Shown here: positions 40,616 to 47,913 of the stretch, in pieces | Layout of the letters: every line of letters starts with the position of its first letter | Position numbering within the stretch: position 1 is the stretch's first letter | Assembly (NCBI RefSeq): GCF_002307475.1 | Contig: NZ_NTMH01000036.1 | Span: 1 to 64,000 of the forward strand | Origin: Pantoea allii | Lineage (GTDB): Bacteria > Pseudomonadota > Gammaproteobacteria > Enterobacterales > Enterobacteriaceae | Reading direction: 5' to 3' | Length of the DNA stretch: 64,000 bases | Notes under the pieces: model-generated | Seen by the model: only the letters and a program-made list of their open reading frames with translations | Databases searched by the model: none | What the model was told of the DNA's origin: nothing | Position numbers and translations under genes: made by a program

Positions 40616-41139
40616 TTCGGTATTACCTTTATTGTATTGGCTAAATCCAGCGTTCCATACTGAAAACAACAACGTAAAAACCCGCCTGCTGCAGAGAGAG
40701 CGAAACCCTTCTGGAGTCTGTTCGGCATGTCGTTATGCTTAACGAGCTAAAGCGTGAGGGATTTTAAAACAGGGAAGATGAACCAGAGCCAAACAACCAG
40801 CACTTGCCACATTCTCGCTAAATGAGGTGATTATCCTGCCTTTATTTAATGCCACCAGTTGCGCGCTGTGCCCGCTAAAAAACAAAAAACGGGCGCAATC
40901 GGCGCACGAATAAACGCCGTTTAATCACTCGATTAATAAAGAAATAATTAATAGTTTGGGATGTAAATTATTGCATCAGGGACGAACCTGCGTAGACGCG
41001 GCTGACGAGCAAAGACGCCAGAGAGATAGCGATGAAGGTAGAACTTACAGGTTTGCAGGCTTACAGGGAAGAGAGTAAATAGCGCGGCTTGATAGGGGTT
41101 GTCAGAAATGATTTGGGCACCGTTGAGGTGCCCATAGAA
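40616..41139. other. pagP-yohP intergenic region, no gene identified
   Basis: About 524 bp. It must hold the pagP promoter. A 16-codon frame MKVELTGLQAYREESK at about 41031-41081 (plus) with GAGAG upstream is not supported further. A perfect hairpin GGGCACC/GGTGCCC at 41115-41133 follows the yohP-like gene. The rest is unexplained and could hide a small RNA. Confidence 0.45.
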
Positions 41140-41223
41140 TCAGAAAATCAGTTTAAATACCCCTGTCAGGGTCAGTAGTCCCACGATAAAAATAATGGCG
41201 ATAATCCACAGAATTATTTTCAT
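41140..41223 (-). CDS. yohP: YohP-like 27-residue membrane microprotein
   Basis: MKIILWIIAIIFIVGLL then TLTGVFKLIF: 27 residues, one membrane helix. I recall E. coli YohP as a 27-residue protein with the same MKIILW start and TGVFKMIF end. A strong SD GGGAGAGG precedes the ATG. YohP inserts into the inner membrane after its mRNA is targeted there; its function is unclear. A candidate sigma-S-like -10 (CTATACT) lies at 41259-41265 on the minus strand. Confidence 0.88.
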   Translation of the reverse strand: MKIILWIIAIIFIVGLLTLTGVFKLIF

Positions 41224-41258
41224 TTCCTCTCCCTTACCTAAAAAAACATTCCCATAAC

Positions 41259-41265
41259 AGTATAG
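41259..41265 (-). promoter_or_regulatory. Candidate -10 box of the yohP-like gene
   Basis: On the minus strand CTATACT, preceded by GC, resembles the sigma-S-preferred extended -10 (KCTATACTT). It lies 36 bp before the ATG. No obvious -35, which is common for sigma-S promoters. Confidence 0.45.
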
Positions 41266-41475
41266 GCAAGATTTGAGGCTGTGCTTTTTGCTTATTGCGA
41301 TCTCATCTATCGAAGCAACATTCAGCTTTAATGGTTATTTTCTGTGAGAAGCATCGCATAGCAGGTTTTTACCTGCCTTGCCGCTTCGTTTTGCGGATTA
41401 ATCCTGGCTAAAATTTATGCGGACAGGACAACTCGTCGGTTTTGACAGTAAAAATGCAAAGCAGGGAGAGACCTT

Positions 41476-41721
41476 ATGAGTAGCATAAATACCAGTATGG
41501 GCCGCTATAGCCTCAAGGCAAAATACAGCGGTGATCAAATCAAAGGTTTTTTCGCCATCAATGATGAAGGCGGCACGCAACTTACCCGACAGGAGTTTGC
41601 GGTGCACTATCTTGACGATGTGGTTAATAACGTCATTTATCCGGTGACGGGCGGTAACCGTGAAATTGCCCGCGCATTGCGAGAACAGATGGTAAAAGCG
41701 GGATTTGAAGATTCAGATTAA
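41476..41721 (+). CDS. Hypothetical protein, 81 residues
   Basis: Not recognised. Soluble, no signal peptide or membrane helix. N-terminal half has polar beta-like sequence (SLKAKYSGDQIKGFFAIND); C-terminal half looks helical (EIARALREQMVKAGFEDSD). A good SD (GGGAGAG, six bases before the ATG) and a terminator-like hairpin after the stop support a real gene. Flanked by yohP-like (divergent) and gntT (convergent). Confidence 0.75.
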   Translation: MSSINTSMGRYSLKAKYSGDQIKGFFAINDEGGTQLTRQEFAVHYLDDVVNNVIYPVTGGNREIARALREQMVKAGFEDSD

Positions 41722-41722
41722 C

Positions 41723-41759
41723 AGTACGGGCCGCCGGTCCTGCGCGGCCCTACTGCTTT
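41723..41759. terminator. Terminator between the 81-residue gene and gntT
   Basis: AGTACGGGCCGC (41723-41734) pairs with GCGGCCC-TACT (41744-41754) with a one-base bulge; the T-tract is weak. Between two convergent genes. Confidence 0.6.
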
Positions 41760-41771
41760 ATGCAGGCACCC

Positions 41772-43088
41772 TTACACCACGTAGGAAAGCAGTAAGCATC
41801 CCACCAAACCACATACCGAAATAATGGTTTCCAGTGCCGACCATGACCGAATAGTTTCGCCAATCGTCAGGTTGAAATACTCTTTAAACAACCAGAAACC
41901 GGGGTCATTCACGTGTGAAAAAATCACGCTGCCAGAACCCACAGCGATCACCATTAACTCCGGGCTCGCCCCGCTGATTGCAATTAACGGAGCCACAATC
42001 CCCCCTGCGGTAATCGCCGCCACGGTTGCAGAACCCAGGGCAATGCGCAGCACGGCAGCAATAGACCAGGCCATAAACAGCGGCGACAGATTGGTGGCAT
42101 GCATCATATTGGCAATGTATTTATCTACGCCGCTGTCCACCAGAACCTGCTTGAAGGCACCGCCGCCACCGATAATCAGCAGCATCATCGCGATAATTTT
42201 GATGGAGTCGCTTAGCGTATCCATCACCTGTTCCATGCTGCGTCCACGGTTCAGACCAAAAGTGAAAATCGCAATCAGCACGGCAATCAGCGTCGCCATA
42301 ATGGGATCGCCAAAGAACTCGGCATAAGGCAACAACGCATGGCCTTTGGGCAACACCATTTCGGCTACCGCACGCAGCGCCATCAGGACGACGGGAACAA
42401 GGGATGTCCAGACGCTGACGCCAAAGCTGGGCATTTCCGCTTCGCTAAACGTTTTGGGGTTATAAAGCCCTTCTGGAATAGGTTTATCAATCCCTTTCAG
42501 GAAACGTGCATAGACTGGCCCGGCGAGAATCACCGTTGGGATGCCCAGTAAGGTTCCAAACAGCAGTGTTTTGCCCATATCGGCATTAAACAGCGTGGCA
42601 ATTGCCGTGGGGCCGGGATGAGGCGGGAGAAAACCATGGGTCACGGACAATGCCGCCGCCATAGGAACGCCGACAAACAGCAGCGGTACGCGTGCCGATG
42701 CGGCAACGCTGAAGACCAGCGGCAGCATCAAGACAAAGCCCACTTCATAGAACAGGGCAAAACCCACAATAAATCCGGTCAGCACCAGTGCCCATTGGAT
42801 GTGCCTTGTGCCGAACTTGTCGATCAGCGTGGTCGCGATACGTTGCGCGCCACCGCAGTCGGCCAGTAACTTACCGAGCATTGCGCCAAAGCCCATAATC
42901 AGCGCCAGGCCGCCCAGCGTCCCACCGACGCCATTTTTAATCGAAAGAATCACTTTGTTGACCGGCATGCCCTGCATGACGCCAACTGCCAGGGCGACTA
43001 AAATCAGCGCGATAAAGCCATTGAGTTTAAAGCGAATCATCAGCAGTAACAGTAATGCCACGCCAATCGCCACATAGAGTAATGGCAT
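41772..43088 (-). CDS. gntT: High-affinity gluconate transporter GntT
   Basis: Inner-membrane gluconate:H+ symporter of the GntP family. 438 residues with about 12-14 membrane segments, the same length as E. coli GntT, which it matches closely (GFLPPHPGPTAIATLFNADMG split motif; GSGSVIFSHVNDPGFWLFKE). Controlled by two overlapping GntR-type operators at 43199-43228. No gluconate kinase gene is adjacent. Confidence 0.93.
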   Translation of the reverse strand: MPLLYVAIGVALLLLLMIRFKLNGFIALILVALAVGVMQGMPVNKVILSIKNGVGGTLGGLALIMGFGAMLGKLLADCGGAQRIATTLIDKFGTRHIQWALVLTGFIVGFALFYEVGFVLMLPLVFSVAASARVPLLFVGVPMAAALSVTHGFLPPHPGPTAIATLFNADMGKTLLFGTLLGIPTVILAGPVYARFLKGIDKPIPEGLYNPKTFSEAEMPSFGVSVWTSLVPVVLMALRAVAEMVLPKGHALLPYAEFFGDPIMATLIAVLIAIFTFGLNRGRSMEQVMDTLSDSIKIIAMMLLIIGGGGAFKQVLVDSGVDKYIANMMHATNLSPLFMAWSIAAVLRIALGSATVAAITAGGIVAPLIAISGASPELMVIAVGSGSVIFSHVNDPGFWLFKEYFNLTIGETIRSWSALETIISVCGLVGCLLLSYVV

Positions 43089-43198
43089 AATTTTTCTCCA
43101 CCTGATGCCCTGAATAGTTTCAGTGCCGCTTTGTTATCGTGGTCCCTGAGGACATGTAAAACCGGGGTTCTGCAAGAGTCGTAACATTTTGACAACCC

Positions 43199-43228
43199 CT
43201 GTTACCGATAACATGTTAAGGGTAACAT
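43199..43228 (-). promoter_or_regulatory. Two overlapping GntR operators upstream of gntT
   Basis: CTGTTACCGATAACAT (43199-43214) and ATGTTAAGGGTAACAT (43213-43228) both match the ATGTTACCGGTAACAT gluconate-repressor consensus, with centres 14 bp apart. A half site GTAACAT is at about 43181. GntR itself is not in the window. Confidence 0.85.
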
Positions 43229-43378
43229 CCTGGTTAAAGCATCACCCCACCGTGGATGAATTTGCGTTTTGCGAAGGCGATCAACTTTTCCTCCCTGCGG
43301 AATAAGAAAGTTTCGCGGGGCCGATCGCCGGCTTTTGGTTACACTCAGATTTTAGCGAAGATATAAAAGGATGCGCTG

Positions 43379-44527
43379 GTGAGTGAGAATCTGAGTGAGC
43401 TGTACAGCAATCAACAAACCTTTTTTGGCCGGGGAAGCCTCAATAAGCTGATTCCCCTGCTGGCTGCCCAACCCCAGGCTACCCTGCTCTTTTGCGGTCG
43501 TTCATTTTTACAGGGCGAAGCTTACGCCCGGCTCAAATCCACGCTCAACGATCATATTGTCGGTTATGAGATTGTGAATAACGAAGCCTCACCCGGCGAT
43601 ATTGATGCCTGGGTCGCGCGCTGGCGTGGTCATGTTGACAGAGTCGTGGCGGTGGGCGGCGGCAGCGTTCTGGATGCCGCTAAGGCTTTTAGCGCCATGA
43701 TTCAGCATCCGTTACCGACAGCACGCTATCTGGAAAAGGTCGGGGATACGGCGGTCAGTGCCATCACATTGCCCCTGATTGCGGTCCCTACCACGGCGGG
43801 CACCGGCAGTGAAGTTACGCAAAACGCCGTTGTTACGGATCAGCGGGATATTCAGATCAAAGCGTCGCTGCGTCATCCGGTATTTGTGCCACAGGTCGCC
43901 ATCCTCGATCCCGATTTGCTGAAAGGCGCCCCCGACAAGGTGCTGGCTACCTGCGGAATCGACGCATTTACCCACCTGTTCGAAGCCTATTTGTCCAACA
44001 AGGGCAACCTCTTTACCCGCCAGTTAGCCCTCACCGGATTGCGTCAGTTCATTCAGGGCTGGCCTGCGCAAAATCAGCAAGATGAGGCTGGCGATCGCGC
44101 GCGTGAGGCGATGATGATGGCGTCCTGGCTGGGCGGGATTAGCCTGAGCAGCGCGGGGCTGGGCGTCATTCACGGGATTGCGGGCGAACTGGGCGCGATT
44201 AAGCCCTTCCACCACGGTGAAGTATGCGGAAGACTGCTCTTTACGTTTCTGGATCATCTGGCAGACAGTCAGCACCCGCAACAGTGTCAGTTGATGGCCG
44301 ACATGCATCAACAGCTTTTTGACGCGCACACCGATTCTCCGGCGCACTACCTGAAAGCCTGGCTACAGCGTTCAGCCATTACGGCTTTCTGGCAGGACGG
44401 TCCAGCGCTCAGCCCGTCTGACATCGACTGGGTACTGGCCCGGGCTAACAGTAAAAACAGCCTGGTGAGTTACAGCAAAGATGAAATGCGCGACATGATG
44501 GTTCGTGCCTGGCCGGTTAGCGCATAG
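43379..44527 (+). CDS. Iron-containing (group III) alcohol dehydrogenase
   Basis: NAD(P)-dependent oxidoreductase of the Fe-ADH family. 382 residues from a GTG with AAAAGG upstream; a nearby ATG is out of frame. N-terminal dinucleotide domain with GGGSVLDAAK near 98-107, TTAGTGSEVT near 140-149. Metal ligands in DAFTHLFEAYLS (Asp, His), GVIHGIAGELGA (His) and PFHHGEVC (His). Substrate is unknown. Divergent from gntT, so a role with sugar acids or aldehydes is possible but not shown. Confidence 0.88.
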   Translation: MSENLSELYSNQQTFFGRGSLNKLIPLLAAQPQATLLFCGRSFLQGEAYARLKSTLNDHIVGYEIVNNEASPGDIDAWVARWRGHVDRVVAVGGGSVLDAAKAFSAMIQHPLPTARYLEKVGDTAVSAITLPLIAVPTTAGTGSEVTQNAVVTDQRDIQIKASLRHPVFVPQVAILDPDLLKGAPDKVLATCGIDAFTHLFEAYLSNKGNLFTRQLALTGLRQFIQGWPAQNQQDEAGDRAREAMMMASWLGGISLSSAGLGVIHGIAGELGAIKPFHHGEVCGRLLFTFLDHLADSQHPQQCQLMADMHQQLFDAHTDSPAHYLKAWLQRSAITAFWQDGPALSPSDIDWVLARANSKNSLVSYSKDEMRDMMVRAWPVSA

Positions 44528-44533
44528 TCCTTA

Positions 44534-44556
44534 TGCGGGCTTATCTACCGCCCGCA
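44534..44556 (+). terminator. Hairpin after the Fe-ADH gene
   Basis: TGCGGGC / GCCCGCA, 7-bp stem with a 9-base loop, 6 bp past the stop; no T run. Confidence 0.45.
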
Positions 44557-44593
44557 CAGTTGACTCCCGGTATTTGTAGCCTGGTGCTCGTCA

Positions 44594-45424
44594 CTATGCC
44601 TGCGTAAAGGGCGGTTCGCCTGCCAGCATCTGCTCAATGACCTGTAACACACCTTCATCATTGTTGGCAGGTGCCAGGAAACGCGCGGTCTCTTTTACCC
44701 GCTGCGGGGCATTGCTCATAGCGAAACTGAAGCCGGACTGCTCCAGCATCTCCAGATCGTTGCCGCCGTCACCGAATGCCAGCACCCGATCGTGAGAAAT
44801 GCCCCAGCGCTGCGCCAGCAGGTTCAGGCCGTTTGCTTTGTGCTGACCAGGAACGATTAAATCTACCGAACCGTGACCGCTGGAAGTGGCCGCCGCCGCA
44901 CCTTGATGCAGGCGCTGAATATCTGCCATCAGGGGTTCCACATAATCGTCTGACAGATTAAGCGCAAACTTAAGTATCTTGTCCCCGGCAACCTCATCAA
45001 GAGAACGAATGGGTCGGAGGCGATGGCAATAATGTCGCATCTTGACCAGCCACTTCTCATCCATTCCTTCAAAATAATAGGCGCTGTCACGCCCGCAAAG
45101 CAGATAGCGCAGGTCGGGATAGTGACCATTCTTTAACGTATCCAGTACCGCATCTATGTCATCACGCGTAAACGCGCCACAGAACAGCTCCTCATCACGA
45201 TCGATAATTAATGCGCCGTTTTCTGCCACAAAGGCGATCTCGCTGGCGATTTCAGGAAAAAACGATCGGAGTTGGTGATACTGGTTACCACTGGCAACGA
45301 CAAATTTGATATTTCGCTGAGTGAGCTGGTGGTAACAGGCGAGGAAACGCGAGCGGTTGTACTGTTTTTTGTCATCCAGAAATGTGCCATCCATATCAAC
45401 AGCCACCATCTTAACCGTGGTCAT
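44594..45424 (-). CDS. HAD-superfamily sugar phosphatase (YbiV/Cof type)
   Basis: 276 residues. Motif I D10-x-D12 (VDMDGTFLDD), motif II VVASGNQ, motif III Lys (HKANGLNLLAQRWG) and motif IV GDGGNDLEML. The C2-type cap lies in the middle. Closest recalled relative is E. coli YbiV (SupH), a sugar-phosphate phosphatase. Not in an operon with its neighbours. Confidence 0.88.
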   Translation of the reverse strand: MTTVKMVAVDMDGTFLDDKKQYNRSRFLACYHQLTQRNIKFVVASGNQYHQLRSFFPEIASEIAFVAENGALIIDRDEELFCGAFTRDDIDAVLDTLKNGHYPDLRYLLCGRDSAYYFEGMDEKWLVKMRHYCHRLRPIRSLDEVAGDKILKFALNLSDDYVEPLMADIQRLHQGAAAATSSGHGSVDLIVPGQHKANGLNLLAQRWGISHDRVLAFGDGGNDLEMLEQSGFSFAMSNAPQRVKETARFLAPANNDEGVLQVIEQMLAGEPPFTQA

Positions 45425-45493
45425 CAGAACTCCTTAGCCGGTAAACGTTCAGAATTTACTGTCAGAATAGCCTGGTAACGGGCAACAGGGTGC

Positions 45494-45524
45494 ACAAAAA
45501 AAAGGGATGGCCGATGCCATCCCT
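45494..45524 (-). terminator. Rho-independent terminator of the RcnB/CigR-like gene
   Basis: AGGGATGGC-CGAT-GCCATCCCT; on the minus strand it is followed by a run of at least eight T. It lies 7 bp past the gene's stop. Confidence 0.88.
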
Positions 45525-45530
45525 GTGTCT

Positions 45531-45983
45531 CTACTGAAAGGCGTTATTCAGTATCAGTGAGGTAATAATGCCGGTGGCGGCGGCAATCAGCACATAGTTA
45601 CCGTCAATGTCGGCCCAGTGCTGGCCCGGAGGCGGTTCTCTCAGGCCGCGCTCACGCCAGTCGTCAATACGGTAATCCTCGCCACAATATTCCCGTGGAG
45701 CCGGGCCGCCACGGCGGAACTCATGACCACGCCAGGCAAAACGATCCGGGTGATAGTCACGGCGCACATCGGGCGGTGGCGGTCCGCCAGGGCCTGGCCG
45801 ACGGCCGGGAGGCCCATCGCGATCGAGGCCGGGCGGGCCGTCGCCGTCGGGACCGCGACCGGGGTGATGCCACGGCCCGTCGGGTCCACCTGGGCCGCCT
45901 GGCCCTTGTGCCAGAGCGGAACTGCTGTACATCGTGCTGTATGCTAAAAGGGCGATAATCAAACCAGATTTTATTTTTTTCAT
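45531..45983 (-). CDS. RcnB/CigR-like periplasmic or membrane-anchored protein
   Basis: 150 residues: signal peptide (about 25, ending ALA-Q), a Gly/Pro/Asp/Arg-rich low-complexity section (26-75), then an RcnB-type domain (YRIDDWRERGLREPPPGQHW ADIDGNYVLI, split) and a final hydrophobic segment (AAATGIITSLIL). This architecture resembles Salmonella CigR and E. coli RcnB (nickel/cobalt homeostasis). The terminal helix could anchor it. Function here is inferred only. Confidence 0.82.
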   Translation of the reverse strand: MKKIKSGLIIALLAYSTMYSSSALAQGPGGPGGPDGPWHHPGRGPDGDGPPGLDRDGPPGRRPGPGGPPPPDVRRDYHPDRFAWRGHEFRRGGPAPREYCGEDYRIDDWRERGLREPPPGQHWADIDGNYVLIAAATGIITSLILNNAFQ

Positions 45984-46521
45984 GGTACTGCCTCCAGTGG
46001 TAACGGCGCTTACGCACCGTTGCCACTACTATTGTCGCGGCAGCAAAAAATAAGAATCACCAAAACTCTTAAAAGTCAGCGCCTGTAAACCAGCGCGGTC
46101 TGGCCTTCATCCTTTCGTCAGGCATGCAGTAAACCGCGTGAAACAGAGATACCGTATTGATGACATAACAGACTGCGGGTATTAAGGAAATCAGGGCAGG
46201 CGTGACATAAAAGCCAATAAAAAATAAAGCCCCGATCCGCAGATCGGGAAGTCGTCTTTAAAACCAGTTAACTGGAAAATGCCCCTTAATATGCATCAGG
46301 GAAAAGCAAAGCAGACAACACCACATCACCAGTGTCGCGATGAAATAATAACGCTGCGTTAGTGACAGTTCGATGAAAAATGGCACGCTTATTTTTAACA
46401 AGGCGCTTTATCGTTAAGAAAAATAACCCAGTGCAGATGACTGACAGACAAGCTAAAGCGGTTAATACCGTGGTCTGCGCCATCAAGGTCAGGCGTCATT
46501 CGCGCCTGACCTTGATGAGAA
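45984..46521. other. RcnB-like to binding-protein intergenic region
   Basis: About 538 bp. It holds the promoter of the RcnB/CigR-like gene and a perfect 15-bp inverted repeat at 46481-46517. A 66-codon minus-strand frame (46286-46486) starts with a hydrophobic stretch but its ATG lies inside the inverted repeat and no homology is recognised, so it is not called as a gene. Confidence 0.5.
46481..46517. repeat. Perfect 15-bp inverted repeat
   Basis: CATCAAGGTCAGGCG at 46481-46495 and its exact complement at 46503-46517, loop TCATTCG. Located 4 bp past the stop of the binding-protein gene on the minus strand. No T-tract, so a REP-like or mRNA-stabilising structure is as likely as a terminator. 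Confidence 0.85.
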
Positions 46522-47616
46522 TTACGGGTAACTCAACAGCACAGGCGCGTCCGGTAATTTTGTAAACTGCCGGATGATCTGATGGTAATCCGCAACCGGA
46601 TCGAGCTGACTAAACTGTTTTGGGTAGAGGTCTTTGGCCAGAATCTCCATCCCGATAATGTTGTAAGGATGGTTATAAAAGTGGTGATAAATACCGTACG
46701 TGCGTCCCTGTTTGACCGGCTCTATTTGCGACAAGCCGGTGCGCTTTAATAAAGTCGTAAAGGTTGCCGCCACGTCTTTCCTGTCCGCCCCGTAACCAAA
46801 TGGCAGCACATTGCTGTTTGGACGTTTTGAGCCGGTCATGATGTAAACATCCGGTTTCATGGCGATGATTTTTTCCAGGGAAACAAAGCCAGCGTTACCC
46901 GGCAGCAACGCTGATCCGATATTTTTGCCGCCTACCGCTTCAACCAGTCCACCCCAACCGCTATGGCTATGGGTAAAGCAGCAACTGTCGCTGTTACCGG
47001 CTATCGGCTCAATAAAAACGGTGGGTTTGGTTTTTACCTGGTCAATGCCCTTCTGCAGGTTCTGCCAGTGCTGCTGATAAAAATCGGTGTAAGCCTTCGC
47101 CTCGGCTTCGCGGTTCAGCACTTTACCCAGCAGGGTAATCCCGGGCACGGTGTTTTCTTTAGGATGCAGTTCGTAGTCAACAAACACGACCGGGATATTC
47201 AGGCTTTTGAGCGTGGTCAGAACACCAGACTGCATAAGAGCAGGTTTAGCACGTAACTGCGCAATCATCATGTCCGGCTTTTTAGCCAGTACGCTTTCAA
47301 GATTCACCTGCCCCTGATCGTTGAACCCCATATCCACAATGTTTTCAGCCTGTGGCCAGGTTTTCTTCAGAAGCGCCCAGGTTTGCGTGTCCTGTTTTTT
47401 GGGCAGGTTGTTCCATGCCACAACACGTTTAAAAGGATCGTTACGATCCAGCAGCGCCAGTGCCATGATATCTCGCCCATCCTGTAAAATGATGTGCTGA
47501 GGCTCTTTCTGCAGCGTAATAGTCTGCCCATCCACATCCGTGACGGTCAGAGGATAGGTGGTCGCCGAGCAAACCGCTGACGCCAGCAACGTTGCTGCAA
47601 AAATACCGAATTTCAT
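46522..47616 (-). CDS. Iron-siderophore/cobalamin-type periplasmic binding protein
   Basis: 364 residues with a signal peptide (about 18, ASAVCSA-TT) and the class III (FepB/BtuF-like, peripla_BP_2) fold: VDGQTITL, the helix-backbone region and the C-terminal lobe (AFTTLLKRTGLSQIEPVKQG-type spacing). A Cys-Cys (SDSCCF) near 205 is unusual. No permease or ATPase gene is adjacent, so it must share a transporter encoded elsewhere. A Fur-like box precedes it. Ligand unknown. Confidence 0.82.
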   Translation of the reverse strand: MKFGIFAATLLASAVCSATTYPLTVTDVDGQTITLQKEPQHIILQDGRDIMALALLDRNDPFKRVVAWNNLPKKQDTQTWALLKKTWPQAENIVDMGFNDQGQVNLESVLAKKPDMMIAQLRAKPALMQSGVLTTLKSLNIPVVFVDYELHPKENTVPGITLLGKVLNREAEAKAYTDFYQQHWQNLQKGIDQVKTKPTVFIEPIAGNSDSCCFTHSHSGWGGLVEAVGGKNIGSALLPGNAGFVSLEKIIAMKPDVYIMTGSKRPNSNVLPFGYGADRKDVAATFTTLLKRTGLSQIEPVKQGRTYGIYHHFYNHPYNIIGMEILAKDLYPKQFSQLDPVADYHQIIRQFTKLPDAPVLLSYP

Positions 47617-47632
47617 GTTTGTTAACCCTGTT

Positions 47633-47652
47633 AAGAAATAAGAATTATTCTC
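47633..47652 (-). promoter_or_regulatory. Candidate Fur box
   Basis: On the minus strand GAGAATAATTCTTATTTC resembles the enterobacterial Fur consensus (GATAATGATAATCATTATC; about 11 of 18 compared positions). It is about 17-36 bp upstream of the ATG of the iron-type binding protein. Confidence 0.55.
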
Positions 47653-47883
47653 GTTAACTTTAACATGCTAATTCGTAACAAATATAAACCTTTGTTTAAT
47701 GAATACGTCTGAGCCCTCGCCTCAGCTTGAGACCGCCCCGGCTAAAGACAGGACGGCACGCCGGAAGCGTCGACGATCAGGCCTTGAGGAGCGAATAGAA
47801 AATAGCAGAAATGGCAATCAGGCCCGCGACCATCACAATTCTGGTGCCTGGCATGATGCCAACCCAGGCGACGCTGTCAGCGA

Positions 47884-47911
47884 GACGGGCGAGATGTCCC
47901 GCCCGTTTTTT
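47884..47911 (+). terminator. Terminator-like hairpin, plus strand
   Basis: ACGGGCG (47884-47890) / CGCCCGT (47899-47905) followed by seven T on the plus strand. It borders the stop of the minus-strand phosphatase (47914), where it lacks a T run. No plus-strand gene that it would end was identified. Confidence 0.6.
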
Positions 47912-47913
47912 TA

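Noticed and set aside
46286-46486. 66-codon minus-strand frame with a hydrophobic N-terminus
   Set aside because: Its ATG lies inside the perfect 15-bp inverted repeat, no SD is seen and the C-terminal half looks non-protein-like.
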